Positions 21,210 to 31,959 of a DNA stretch of 64,000 bases are shown one piece after another. The translations under genes and the position numbers were made by a program. Within the stretch, counting starts at the first letter, position 1, and every line of letters starts with the position of its first letter. The DNA is from Plotosus lineatus (Eukaryota > Chordata > Actinopteri > Siluriformes > Plotosidae): assembly GCA_024760905.1 (NCBI GenBank), contig CM045729.1:10322080-10386079 (forward strand), in the 5' to 3' direction. Under the pieces are notes generated by a model, which saw only the letters and a program-made list of their open reading frames with translations, did not search any database and had not been told where the DNA came from.

Positions 21210-22545
21210 GCAACAGTTACCGGGGGGTTACTCTCCTCTCAGTTCTGGGCAAGGTCTTCGCACGGATCCTACTGGACAGGATCTGACAGCAGCTTCTAGC
21301 GCACCAGCGCCCCGAACAGTCTGGGTTTACACAGAAGAGGTCCACCGTTGACCGCATCCTGGCGCTCCACGTCCTATCTGAGCGCTTGCAGGAGTTTGAT
21401 AGTGGGTTCCTTGCCATTTTCGCAAGGCATTCGACTCAGTGGATCGGGAGGCCCTCTGGGGCATACTTTGTCTATGTGGGATCCTGTCAGCTCTGGTCCG
21501 GTTGATATCGTCGCTGTATTCTGGAACAGAGAGTGCTGTGAGGTGTGGGGGCTCCACCTCTGACTTCTTTTCAGTAGAGACCGGCGTGAGGCAGGGGTGT
21601 GTTCTGGCCCCCACTCTCTTCAGTACTGCAATGGACTGGATCATGGCGGCGGTATCGGGTGGATCGGCCGGCAGTGTGTCGTTCGGTGAGGGTTCGGATT
21701 ACTGAGCAGGACTTTCCTGATGACGCAGTGATCTTCGCAGAAACGGTGGATGTCCTGACGGAGACTCTCTGTTCGTTGGGTGAGGAGGCGGAACCGCTTG
21801 GTTTGCGAGTCTCCTGGATCAAAACCAAGATCCAGGCTTTCGGCGACCTCTTGGATGCTGCTGTTGACTCGATCGCTGTGGGTCGTAAAAGAGTAGAGAT
21901 CGTGGAGTCTTTCACTTACCTTGGCAGCGTCGTCCATCGTTCCACTGATTGCAGGGCTGAGATCAATCGTCGACTTGGTCTAGCCTATGGGGTGATGAAC
22001 TCGCTGGACAGGACCGTGTGGCGGTCGAGGTATCTGAGCAGGCGGATGAAAGCCCGAGTCTTTCGCTCCCTTGTGCTCCCTGTCTTGCTCTACTCAAGCG
22101 AGACATGGACGTACACAGTTGAGCTTGGACGACAACTGGACTCCTTTGTTACGACTTCCCTTCGCCGCATCTTCGGATACCGCTGGTGGGACTTTGTTAC
22201 CAACCAAAAGGTGCTCGGGGATGCGGGGATGGTAAGAGTAATCTGCTTGATCCACGACCGTCAGCTGCACTACTATGGGCACTTGGCGCGTTTCCCGCCT
22301 TCGGACCCAGCACACCGGATCCTGTCCGTTCAGGACCCTAGGGGCTGGAGCCGATCGCAGGGACGACCACGTGCGACGTGGTTGTCGCAGCTGAGGGCTG
22401 CGATGCCAGGGGGTATGGGCCCTGTGCTGGCCTGGTCGATTGCCAGGAGACGGCCGGATGAGTGGAGGCGGCTAGTGGACGCAGCAAAGTGCCGTCCCGG
22501 CACATGCCCTCATACCAGACCTGACCTGACATATCTATAAGAGTG
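21210..22545 (+). mobile_element. LINE reverse transcriptase remnant (RTE-X/Expander-like)
   Basis: The frame from 21599 to 22540 is open for 313 codons and carries the RT end and C-terminal domain: DDAVIFAETVDVL (the palm box; preceding residues suggest a changed FADD-type motif, PDDA), SWIKTKIQAFGDLL, VESFTYLGSVVHRSTD, RIFGYRWWDFVTNQKVLGD, LHYYGHLARFPPSDPAHRI, RSQGRPRATWLSQL. Upstream fragments in other frames read RGVTLLSVLGKVFARILLDRI, FTQKRSTVDRILAL and TGVRQGCVLAPTLFS. 5'-truncated and frameshifted at about 21415 and 21700. The clade is a guess from memory of similar fish LINEs; the RT identity is firm. Confidence 0.75.
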
Positions 22546-22791
22546 ACTATTTGATTTGTGACTGTGACACTTTTATTAGTGATGGAATCAAAAATGATAA
22601 ACCCACAAGTGGAGGTACAGTATGTATATGGAGATGAGAAATTAAACTTTCTAGAGCTCTTTCAGTGTCATGAAATGGCATTTTTTCCCTTCTGAAATAC
22701 TTAAAACCTCGGAGCAGACCCCTGGCTGATTTTCAGATATTTTGGTAATGGCCAAATCACATGCCTGTGAAGATGATGATGATATATCTAT

Positions 22792-22806
22792 AAGTGGTTC
22801 CGAAAA

Positions 22807-22892
<86 letters not shown>

Positions 22893-22907
22893 TTTTCGGA
22901 ACCACTT
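22792..22907. repeat. perfect 116-bp palindrome with (TA)39 core
   Basis: The left arm AAGTGGTTCCGAAAATGAA (22792-22810) and the right arm TTCATTTTCGGAACCACTT (22889-22907) are exact reverse complements. The 78 bases between are pure TA and so self-complementary. The right arm is the start of a dispersed repeat (next entry); the left arm is an inverted copy of it. Confidence 0.9.
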
Positions 22908-22985
22908 AATCCTAATTAGGGTCATGGGGAGGCAGAGGGCAGAGTACACCCTGAACAGCTCACCAGGACATCACAGAGCCATTAC
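22889..22985 (+). repeat. dispersed teleost repeat fragment
   Basis: TTCATTTTCGGAACCACTTA.TCCTAATTAGGGTCATGGGGAGGCAGAGG...GTACACCCTGAACAGCTCACCAGGACATCACAG. The same family occurs at 27.29, 34.98, 46.52, 46.82 and 53.25 kb. Confidence 0.65.
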
Positions 22986-23481
22986 AAACATATCAATATA
23001 CAATACCATCTTTAATTTCCAATTTGTGTAAAAAAAACTCTTCAGTTATTTGCTGATTTCCACCTAAAATAAATCATGTGAAACAACTTTCGGACTGTTA
23101 ACAACAACAACAACGGCAACGACAAGACAGCGAGGTAAACCGGCTGGAACCAGAAAATTTACTGAATCAGTGAGGAAAGAGTGAAAAAGACAGAGAGAGG
23201 ATGATGAGAGAAAAGGTTTTGATTGGAGAGAATTTTGAGATGACACATTGTGAAAGACGCGCATTACTTGATGTTGAAGGATGAAGTTGCGGGGTTAGTG
23301 TGTTACTGTGACATCACCACGCAAACTCGATGAGCAAATTTGCACCAAAACAATTTAATTTAAAAAGAGTTCTTAACTTTGAGCAAACACACAGCCACAG
23401 TAAAGCACAACAATTCCTCATTTTTAGTCCATTGTTCGAGATCAGTTTTTAATATGACTGTGTCCTTCCGCTTGGGCGATG

Positions 23482-23786
23482 TCACGGAGTCCAGGAAATG
23501 ACCTGGATGGCGGTGGCTGCTGCGTTCTTTATGATGGAGGCTGGGTGGTTGAGGCGCGCCTCCAGCTGAGGCAGATTGCGGATTAGTCGTGTACGGGCGT
23601 TTGGGGCATGGGCCAGACAGGTGAGTGCACGGAGAGCATTAGCACTCGATGCTATGTCCTCACTATCCACCAAACGCAGCAGAGGAGGAATAGCACCGGC
23701 TTCCAGAGCCTGATATTTACCTGCACAACATATACACAGGAAATGATCAAACAGGTCTCTTCCAACTCAGAGACATGAAAGAGAGC

Positions 23787-23826
<40 letters not shown>

Positions 23827-24201
23827 ACCTCGGGTAATGACTGTGATGTACATCAGGGTTCCTGCAGCGTTGGCTCTGACCTCTTTGTCTTCATCAGAGA
23901 GTAGCTTTACCAACACGGGGACAACGTTCTCCTCGCACACCTTCACCTTCCCCTCAGTGGGGACACTGAACGAGGAACAATCGTTAAAAGAGGATGAGAA
24001 GAAGACGGTTTTAAAAGGGAGTAAAATAAAGGAGTGGAGAGATGGATGAGAAGTGGAGGAGAAGAAGACGATAAAAGAAAAGAGAGATTCAAAAGACAGA
24101 GAGAGACAGTGAGAGTGCTAGAGTTTGCATGTGTGAGCGAGTGAGAGAAAGACACGGAGATACAGCGAAAGATGTATATAAAGAAAGAAAGACAGGAATA
24201 C

Positions 24202-24243
<42 letters not shown>

Positions 24244-24534
24244 TGTATTTGAAAGAGAGCGAGAGACAGAAGAAGAGAGCAAGAGAGAGTCTGTGAGGAA
24301 TAGAGACAGAGAGAAAGAGAGTGCAGGAGAGGTGAAGGAGAAAGAGCTAGAAAGAGTGAGTGTGTATGAGAGAAAGACAGGGAGGGACAGTGCAAAAGAA
24401 GATATAGAGACAGTGTGAAAGAGGGAAGGAGGCAGAGAGAAAGAGTGCATGCGCATGTGTAAGGGAAAGAGAGTGCAAGAGTCAGAGAGAGAGAAAGAGA
24501 GAGGGAGGGGAAGAGAAAGAGGGAGAGGGGCGAG

Positions 24535-24574
<40 letters not shown>

Positions 24575-26852
24575 ACTAGAAAAAGAGGTGTGTCAGTGGT
24601 GGGTGGAGCTCACCTGACAACCATCATAGCAGAGGAGGCAGCGCGGCGGATGGGTGTAGACAGGTGCTGTAGCTGCCTCTTCAGGATCGGCACAACGTCG
24701 CTGGCCAGCGCGGTACGAGCGTCCTGTCTGACACAGGAGCGCAGTGTATACAGCATAAGCTCCCTGATGTCCTTGTTCTCCGTCGGGATCTTCATCACAA
24801 GCTTCGGCACCAGACCAAGAGACACCATACACTCCACAGCCGTCGGAATCTCCGACATCATCTTTAACACACGGTGCACGTTCGCACGGCAGGCGATCTC
24901 CGGCTCATCCAGAAGCTCCAGCAGAGGCTTGAGGGCATTGCACCGTAGAACCGCGTCCCTGCACACGGATATCTCAGATAAACACTGGAAATGGGTACCC
25001 ATGACTCATCGCAGTGTCTCCATGTCTCAAGTGCGTTAATGATAAGATGTTTGGAGCGACTCACCTCCCCACGCTGTGTCTCACCAGCTGATGAAGCACT
25101 TCAGTTGTTTTAGTCCTCACCAAGACATCGTCGTCCTTCAGCAACACCGTCAGTCTTTCTAAACAACCTGAAAACCATCCAAGGAAGAAATCAACGCAAG
25201 GTCACACCTCGTCAATTCCGTAAGGCATTTGGCAGACACCCTTATCCACAGCAACTTACAACTGAGGGTTAAGGGCCTTGCTCAAGGGCCAAACACTACC
25301 AGCATGGTGCTGCTGGGACTTGAACCCCAACCATTGGAACCTTTGGATCAGTAACTCAGAACCTTAACCTCTGTGCCACCAAAATCACCATGAAGTTTTT
25401 ACCATAAAACTAAGGTCGCTATCACCGGGTTTTCACTGCTGTCCCCAGTGCAGCTAAGTGGGATATCAAAGGACACCCATGTCTCTGACTGTCTATGGAT
25501 TTTCATGTCAAAGAACCATTGGTTCGTGACTATTAACCCTGAGATTGCAAGTTCGAATCCAGGTTAATCCACAGCCGCCTGTGACAGCGAGCCCTTGGGA
25601 GCCAACTGGCTGAGCTCTCATCGGAGGGAGGGACAGCATACACTCACTTCACTGTCACTCAGAGCGATCTCCAGCCAATCGTAGGTGTCTGTGAACTCAT
25701 TCATTAGAGGGGTCAAATAGCGCTTTCCCTCCGAGTGTGTTGGACCGCAACTGAAATACTCAGCGCAACTGTAACAGGATCATTTTAGACCTTCTATGAT
25801 CTTCCTGGAGCTGATTGGTCGCTGAGTCGTTGCCATTTTAGTTCTTTTATCCATTCAAATGGTTTTTTTCCACAGCTTTCAGGGTTTGGTGCCATTTTAA
25901 ATAATTTGGATCACTTTATCTGAGCAGCTGAACATTCTCTTCTCTTTAAGTTTTCCTCTCTCCAATCAACTTTTTAATCAAGGTACGCTGTTCTTCTGAA
26001 CAATGTCTTATGAACAATGTCTGGAACGACCCATTTTGCTCAGAATTTCTGAGAGAAATGTTTATAACCAGCAGGTACATTTCCCGCCTTCCGTCCTTAA
26101 ATAATGACAATTGGCTCCTGTTTTTTAAAGAATGAATGACATCACCGATTGAACTCCTTACTGATATTATTTTGAACACGCCCCTTTCAATTAATGATTC
26201 AATTACACATGATCAGCAGCATGCGGGTCAGGACTGTTGGTTCTGTTGGATTCTATTACTCTACTACACCTGACTGATATTATTTTGAACACGACTGTCG
26301 TTCATTACTAAGAAACTCTTCTGAATGATGTCACAGCTTTATGTTTGTCTGTTATAACGCACTGACACTGGAGACTCCTTCCATTATTCGGAAGCCAAAA
26401 CAGACGTTCAGACCAAAGAGTGGCGAGAATACATTTGCACAGTCTGCAGTAAACAAACAACAACAAACCCTTTCCAGAAATGTTAAAGAAAGCATGTAAA
26501 CCATCACTCTATTAATGATTTATTTATTATTTATATGTAGTTACTATAGAAATGATCAGGATTTGTAGTTGTATAGCTGTCAGAGCTGCTGTTCTCGGAA
26601 ATTAATCTACTCCCTCTGAGCTCTCAGAGTCCAGCACTGTGATGTAATACTGAGTGACGTAATGTCAGTACCGTGAAGCAGGGCCTCATACGCCCGTTCA
26701 GGGTCGTGCAGCAGTTCACAGAGGGAACACAGCGCCCCCTGGCGGACATCCTGTTCTTTAGCCTCGAGCTCCGACATCAGCTTCAGCATTGCGCGCTTCC
26801 CGAATGCCACCGAGGCGCAAAAAAAGCGGTCTGAAGTCTGTGTCGAGGCCAT
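23482..26852 (-). CDS. rsph14: radial spoke head 14 homolog, armadillo-repeat protein (intact)
   Basis: Five coding exons on minus: 26852-26672, 25167-25065, 24958-24614, 23965-23829 and 23720-23482. The lengths add to 1005 nt, giving 334 residues with every GT-AG join in phase; the human protein (formerly RTDR1) is about 348. RSPH14 is a component of ciliary/flagellar axonemes built of armadillo/HEAT helices. Matching segments: [20 protein letters not shown] near the start, [108 protein letters not shown] and the C-terminal [12 protein letters not shown]. The start is the ATG of [11 protein letters not shown], the first in the exon. For exon 3 the acceptor at 24958 was chosen because only it keeps the frame (HSVGR-DAVL). 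Intron 1 holds a Tc1 fragment and SINE-like repeats; intron 3 holds a 500-base purine tract. Confidence 0.92.
23792..23825. repeat. (GT)n microsatellite at an rsph14 donor site
   Basis: The run starts four bases inside intron 4, directly beyond the donor GTGCAC of exon 4. Confidence 0.95.
24060..24583. repeat. about 500-base polypurine tract
   Basis: The plus strand is almost wholly G and A, with GAGAGA cores at about 24205-24240 and 24537-24574. It lies in rsph14 intron 3, so the pre-mRNA carries a long polypyrimidine stretch ending about 17-30 bases before the gene's exon 3 donor side. Confidence 0.9.
25205..25390. repeat. dispersed teleost repeat (TTTGGCAGACACCCTTATCCA family)
   Basis: GCATTTGGCAGACACCCTTA.TCCACAGCAACTTACAACTGAGGGTTAAGGGCCTTGCTCAAGGGCC...CCTTAACCTCTGTGCCACC. 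Further copies at 27.43-27.61 and 28.57-28.72 kb. A common fish interspersed repeat; the class is not settled here. Confidence 0.7.
25420..25515 (+). mobile_element. tRNA-headed SINE fragment
   Basis: Contains GTTTTCACTGCTGTCCCCAG, CAGCTAAGTGGGATATCAAAGG and GTCAAAGAACCATTGG of the SINE family body. Inside rsph14 intron 1. Confidence 0.6.
25520..25720 (+). mobile_element. possible second tRNA-like SINE
   Basis: A B-box-like GTTCGAATCCAGG occurs at 25552, after TTAACCCTGAGATTGCAA. The body (CAGCGAGCCCTTGGGAGCC) is unlike the main family. Identity uncertain. Confidence 0.4.
25780..26400 (-). mobile_element. Tc1-like transposon N-terminal part, paralogue of 670-1335
   Basis: In minus sense it has the 5' flank and the helix-turn-helix part ([27 protein letters not shown]), cut off near GGATCATTTTAGACC, where the copy at 0.67 kb continues into the catalytic domain. 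Inside rsph14 intron 1. Confidence 0.75.
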
Positions 26853-27077
26853 CAGAGACTACTCGAAACCTGATGGTGTGAGAGGGACCAGGCTCAGTCT
26901 GACAGTTTATTCTCATAAGAGCAGTGTTTATAAGAATCTGAAATTAGGATAAATATAAAAGATAAAATTCAGGATTTCTCAAAACACTCCGCATCAGGGA
27001 TTACACAAGGATAAAATCACAAATATAATTCTATAAGAATTAAACAAAATATTTTAAATATTGCTTCGAAATAGAGG

Positions 27078-27145
27078 AGTGTGTGTGTGTGTGCACGTGT
27101 GTCAGAGGGAGGGGGGAAGAGGGAGAGAGAGAGAGCGAGAGAGAG

Positions 27146-27219
<74 letters not shown>

Positions 27220-27256
27220 TGGTGTGTGTGTCTGTGTGTGTGAGGGGGGGGGGGGT
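27078..27256. repeat. (GT)n, (GA)n, (GT)n and G-run upstream of rsph14
   Basis: Alternating dinucleotide tracts ending in an 11-base G run, about 230-400 bases upstream of the rsph14 ATG. Confidence 0.9.
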
Positions 27257-27269
27257 CGCGTGAATGTTG

Positions 27270-27395
27270 GCACTGCAATGGCCTATCGGGCTGTCCAGTG
27301 TACACCCTACCCTGACTCAGAGTCGGTTGAGATGAGTACCAGCCTCCCCACGACCCATTAGGATGAAGCGGTTCAGAAAATGAATGGATGAAAGA
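27270..27395 (-). repeat. dispersed teleost repeat fragment
   Basis: CCTATCGGGCTGTCCAGTGTACACCCTACCCTGACTC... to GATGAAGCGGTTCAGAAAATGAATGGATG; same family as 22889, opposite strand. Confidence 0.6.
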
Positions 27396-27424
27396 CCCCA
27401 TGGTTGGAGGTTCAGGCCCCTACA

Positions 27425-27612
27425 GTTATTTTCAGCATTTGGCAGATTCTCTTCTCCATAGCAACTTACAATTATCATTTTTATACAACTTGAGTAATTG
27501 AGAGTTAAGGGCCTTGTTCAAGGGCCCAACAATGCTGACACAGGGGAATTGAACTGCTGACCTTCAGATTCGTAAACCATCGCATTATTAAAAACTAAGC
27601 CACCACTGCCCC
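27425..27612. repeat. dispersed teleost repeat (GGCAGATTCTCTTCTCCA family)
   Basis: GCATTTGGCAGATTCTCTTC.TCCATAGCAACTTACAA ... GAGAGTTAAGGGCCTTGTTCAAGGG ... ACTAAGCCACCACTGCCCC. Same family as 25205-25390. Confidence 0.65.
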
Positions 27613-27790
27613 ATATCACCGGGTTGTCACTGTCCCCCCAGTGCTCTAACTGGGTTATCAAAGGCTGGCCATGTCTCTCTCCCTGCCTGTGGTGTGAGGT
27701 TCATGTAAAAGAACCATTGCTGACTTTCGACAAGAGGAGCTGCAGAGCCACCAAGCATGTTTCTGCCCTACGATGGCCTGGTGCGAACTT
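27600..27790 (+). mobile_element. tRNA-headed SINE body fragment
   Basis: GGTTGTCACTGTCCCCCCAG, TAACTGGGTTATCAAAGGCTGG, AAGAACCATTGCTGACTTTCG and CATGTTTCTGCCCTA are present; head and tail are lost. Confidence 0.7.
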
Positions 27791-28099
27791 TTCAGGGTGC
27801 CAGCCCCTCTGTGACCTTAACTAGGATAAAGTGGTTCAAAAACTGACTGAATGAATGTAGTATAATAAAATCACAGCATTCATTAGTATTGATTTCTAGA
27901 AAGTTCTAAATTAAATATAACAGTATATATTATTATAAACAAGTTATATTTTTAAAATATTTTCAGAAGAATAAGATTTTAAAACAGTTATAATATCAGA
28001 CGAGAAACCTGGACGTCACATGACTTACAATAAACGTTAAAGATCCAGACAGCAACGTTTTCGTGATTGATGGTTTTTTTATTTGCAGGGCGGTAGTAC

Positions 28100-28174
28100 C
28101 TCTCTGTGACATCATCAAAGAGCGTGTAGTCAATTCGTAGATGATGCCACAGTGTCTGTGGGTCATGTGACACA
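28100..28174 (-). CDS. candidate internal exon of an unrecognised gene
   Basis: A 75-base open stretch between an acceptor (TGTCCTGCCAG) and a donor (GAGAG/GTACTA). It would encode about 25 residues: SHDPQTLWHHLRIDYTLFDD then VTER. It looks protein-like, but I do not recognise the family, and no partner exon was found nearby. It could be chance. Confidence 0.25.
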
Positions 28175-28189
28175 CTGGCAGGACACAAA

Positions 28190-29985
28190 GACAAAAAGCC
28201 AAAGAGAGACAGGGACATGGCGTCCAGGAGAGAAAGCAGCGGGTGAATCTTCTTCTTTCAGACGGGTCTGTGAATGGTCACCATAACGGAACATCACTCT
28301 CCATCTCAAACTGTCCTCTGCATCTCTCTCCATCATGCCAATCATCCCCTCATGTCCTCACCATATCCTCCTATCAGGCAGTTCCATTATCAACATTCCT
28401 CCCCCAATATACCCTTAATCCCTCCTTGGCACAAGTCCAAACCATCCCCATCTGGCCTCTCTGACCTTATCTGTAAAACACTCTAAAATATTTGTTTCTA
28501 ATTCTGTCCATTCTTGTCCCTCTCAGAGAAAATCACAGCATCTTCATCGCTGAAACTTCCATTTACAGCAGTTGGCAGGCGCCGTCGTCCAGATCGACTT
28601 ACATGCCATGCATACTGCTGAGCAGTTGAGAGTGAAGGGCTTCACACATGGACCCAACAGTGGCAGGGTGGTGATACTGGGCTTTGAACTGCTGACCTTC
28701 TTTCTGATCAGTCGTAACCCAGAGTCCACTTCACCCTTACAGATACCTTTCTATCACCAATCCCTCCGTCCACTCTCTGTTACCTTGGACAATTCATCCC
28801 AAGTATTAAAATTAATCTTCTCGTCAACGCACGTGTGCTCAGTCTTATTCCTGCTGATGGCGAATCCTCACATCAAACAAATTCAACAAACGAACCATCT
28901 GAGCATGTCACCCACCTCAGTACACTGGGACCGCTCAGTCTGGGAATCCTCCCACATGTAAAGATGTTAATTCTGTGCTCTTGGTACTCGAGTACAGAGC
29001 TGAAATAGCAAATATTCAGGAGGAGACACGTAAAGTCAGTTTAAATTTTTGTAAAAAAATTAGCATATTTAAATGAACTAGCGAACACTGACTTAGCTGA
29101 CTGATGTACAAGGCCACCTTGAGTTATCTGGATAAAAGTTCCCCATTCACTCATGAATCTGTAAATTTATCTTCCATTATCAGTGTATTTTGGATGAATA
29201 TAAAGGCTTCGGCCTGTGAGCTAGGGTGGTTTCACCAGTAAACCTTTATATTCATCGAAAATAAATTAATAAAAACAATTTACCCCAATATAGGATTCAA
29301 TTATGATGTCATCTTGCTTTTTTTGTTCACCGAAAGCAAAACTAGTTTTGAATTTTCATCAGTTTTGTTAACCAAGATTTATAGTATCAATTGATAGAAT
29401 TTCAATAGAAGTTACAGTATATCCAAATGATGTGTTTTTAGCCAGGCTACACCTGAAACATCCCACAATAAGTTCTTCCTGAATCTAGTTGAACCTGTTG
29501 CATTCTCCTCCGCTGCTGTTCTGCCCTTCGTGTTTGTTTCCCGTTGCTAGGTAATGACGCTCAGCTCCCTTAAAGGTGCAGTGGGCAGCAATTTAGACTT
29601 AGAAGATACATTAGCAACTACAGCCATGGAAAAAATGTAGAGACCATATATAATGGATATTCCCATAATAAGTGGTTTCTTGTCGTCGTCCCTCCACCCC
29701 CACCCCCATGAATGTCGAAATATCCTGCAGAAATTTGAAATGTTTGACTGTAGTTTGGAGCGTGTCTATGTGGAAGATGATGAAGAGTATGAGCAGTATG
29801 AATGATGAGGAAGCGGAGATGATGAAGAGGGCCGTTACTTGTGGTATTTAGGAAAGACAGGGATTGAAATATGTAAGGATGTCACAAAAATATGTATATA
29901 TTTTTTTAATGATGTTTTCCCTTGGGTCATTTTCATTGATATTTTATCTTGCAGAACTACCAAAAGATATTAAAACCATTCCATC
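28190..29985. other. no gene recognised
   Basis: Contains a dispersed repeat copy at 28570-28720 and otherwise AT-rich sequence. A stretch ACAGCCATGGAAAAAATGTAGAGACC (29612-29637) resembles a dispersed transposon end in fish, but without a visible partner. No convincing exon. Confidence 0.45.
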
Positions 29986-29987
29986 TG

Positions 29988-29988
29988 A

Positions 29989-30040
<52 letters not shown>

Positions 30041-30042
30041 CA
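29988..30042. repeat. (AAT)n microsatellite
   Basis: Pure AAT triplets. Confidence 0.95.
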
Positions 30043-30180
30043 ATATTTTTGAAAGCAAATACAACTCGAGGGGCACTCATAGAGTGAGTGTAGGCGACAT
30101 TCGCCGGTCTCAAATGGATTATTATAACTTGGCATAGCTACAATGAATTGTCTCCCTCTAGTGGGCAAGTCGGATGAAGA

Positions 30181-30216
30181 CCCCCCCCCCCCCCCCACCC
30201 ACACACACACACACGC
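30181..30216. repeat. C-run followed by (CA)n
   Basis: A run of about 16 C bases, then ACCCACACAC. Confidence 0.9.
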
Positions 30217-30287
30217 ACATCTCTTCCAAAATGTTATGGGTTTTTACCAGGCCCATACCCCATCACTACACCAAAGTTGGTGAAATT

Positions 30288-30344
30288 TGCCCACGTGGCA
30301 GTGCACCAGGATTTTACCTGTAGTGATGACAGGCAAAATAGAAA
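30288..30344 (-). pseudogene. partial copy of the DUSP13-like last-exon splice region
   Basis: GGCAGTGCACCAGGATTTTA.CCTGTAGTGATGACAGGCAAAATAGAAA matches 30932-30988 with only a few changes. It spans the intron acceptor and the first codons of the catalytic exon, but not the catalytic Arg loop beyond, so it is a fragment of a local duplication. Confidence 0.75.
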
Positions 30345-30758
30345 CGGTGGCATCTGATTGGTTTAGTCATCTACTGCATTTCCATTCAAGAAAAAAATAG
30401 ACAGAGAATGGAAGCAGACATGTTGGCATTTTATTCAGAAAATATTTAATGAGTTCCACAGCATGTACTGTTGATTTGGGGGTTTTTATGTCAGGGAATC
30501 AACTATGGAGGGAAAAATGCTGTTAGCTTAAACCAGCTTTTTTACACATCACTGCTTTAGTATAAATTAAGAATAAATTAAAATACTGGTTGCTTATAAA
30601 AATTATAAAATACAGTTGTTCATATCAAGGTCATCCCACATCTCTACATAACCCCTACCATGTCGGAAACTAGCCACAGTTTAACAAAACAACCATCATC
30701 TTTTTACAATGAGGTCTCCCCTGTATAGTTTATGTGCTATGAGGGCGTGGCCATGCAG

Positions 30759-31261
30759 TCAGGACCGATAACCATACAGTCTAACATGTAGGTCGATGAG
30801 CTGTCGAAGGAAGCCCCGGTTGGGTATAATCCCTCTACCCTGTTTAACCGTGTTGATGGCCTCCACCAGGGTCATGTTGTGCTTTAGCATCAGATACGCC
30901 AGTACGATGGTGGCAGAGCGACTCACGCCCATGTGGCAGTACACCAGGATTTTACCTGTAGTGGTGAGAGGCAAAAGAGAAATGCATCCAATACATTATC
31001 GTGAAGAAACCAACATCTTTACTTCTTTCAAACAGGAAGATATCAGTGATGTTTTTTTTTACCTCATGTCCTGAGAGCATTATGAATAAACTCTGCTCCT
31101 TTATTAAAGTTGACGCTCATATCATAGGCGGGAGAGTCATGGGCTTCGATACCCAGGTACGTGATTCCCATTCCAGAGTAAAAATCATCACCTCGCCGCG
31201 AGCTGTGAGTGCAGTTCATCACGTGAGTGAAGTTTCGCCTGCGAAGCTCGGCCCGAAATTC
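30759..31261 (-). pseudogene. DUSP13-like dual-specificity phosphatase, last two exons, with in-frame stop
   Basis: Exons 31261-31063 and 30955-30759 on minus. The first reads FTHVMNCTHSS ... DFYSGMGITYLGIEAHDSPAYDMSVNF...FIHNALR, the second [22 protein letters not shown]...[14 protein letters not shown]...LYGYRS. This is the phosphatase core; the CX5R loop is CHMGVSR, with Tyr replacing the usual His before the catalytic Cys. EAHDSPA, ADFIH/GAEFIH and [20 protein letters not shown] point to the DUSP13 (TMDP) type, an atypical DUSP active on phospho-Tyr/Thr. A TGA (31064-31066) stands in frame two codons before KIL, one base before the splice donor, so the joined reading is broken. The N-terminal exon was not found. 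The splice sites and the rest of the frame are clean, so a sequencing error is possible. Confidence 0.75.
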
Positions 31262-31429
31262 CTACAGCAGGAAAGAAGGCAGTGTCAAAAAACCGTGGGT
31301 GCAGATTGACCACAACAGCCTACGGGGTGTGTTCCTGGAGCGCCACCTAGTGCTAAAATTGTCCTATAGGTTACAAAATGGAGGTGTGGCTTTACATGCG
31401 TTGAAAGTGGTAAAACTCACTGAAGTCTT

Positions 31430-31642
31430 TTTATTCATTCGTTCATCCATTTTCTGGGCCATTTAATCCTAATCAGGATCACTGGGAGGCCGGCACACAT
31501 CCCAGCCAATATTACCTGGAGGAAACCCAACGCAAGTATGGGGAGAACACGCAAACTCCAAACAGAAACACCTGAGCTGGGAATGGACCACAGGTCTCCT
31601 TGTTGTGAGGCGGGCGTGCTAACCACTATGCCACCGTACCCC
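31430..31642 (-). mobile_element. V-SINE-like copy
   Basis: In minus sense it starts with a tRNA-like head (GGTGGCATAGTGGTTAGCAC) and continues through GTTTCTGTTTGGAGTTTGCG, TTCTCCCCATACTTG and GGGTTTCCTCCAG to a tail ending in AAAATGGATGAACGAATG. The B-box is eroded. Confidence 0.7.
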
Positions 31643-31739
31643 TGCTGAAGTCATTTAGATTAAATAAATTATTCTCAAACTAAATTTTGCACCACAGTTA
31701 ATAACAATGTAAACATCATGATACTCACATGTCTCCGAT

Positions 31740-31958
31740 ATAAAGTTTTTTCTTTTCTTTTCTTTTATTGTTTATTAATTTATACTATTTATGTATATAT
31801 TTATTTATTTACTTAAATAATATATATGTATGTGTGTATGTTTGTATATGTATCTATTTTTGCACCCCCTACTGATAGTACCTCAAGAGCCTGTCACAGT
31901 GAATTTCTCCATTGTGAGATTAATAAAGCTGTATCTTATCTTATCTTATCTTATCTTG
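31740..31958 (+). mobile_element. L2-type LINE 3' tail
   Basis: CACCCCCTACTGATAGTACC...GAATTTCTCCATTGTGAGAT.TAATAAAGCTGTATCTTATCTTATC: a poly-adenylation-like TAATAAAG followed by short tandem (TATCT)n repeats, the usual end of fish L2 elements. Similar sequence ends the L2 fragment at 61.5 kb. Confidence 0.65.
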
Positions 31959-31959
31959 G

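Noticed and set aside
24118..24576. Long Ser/Leu-rich frame on minus
   Set aside because: It is the translation of the polypyrimidine strand of the GA tract in an rsph14 intron.
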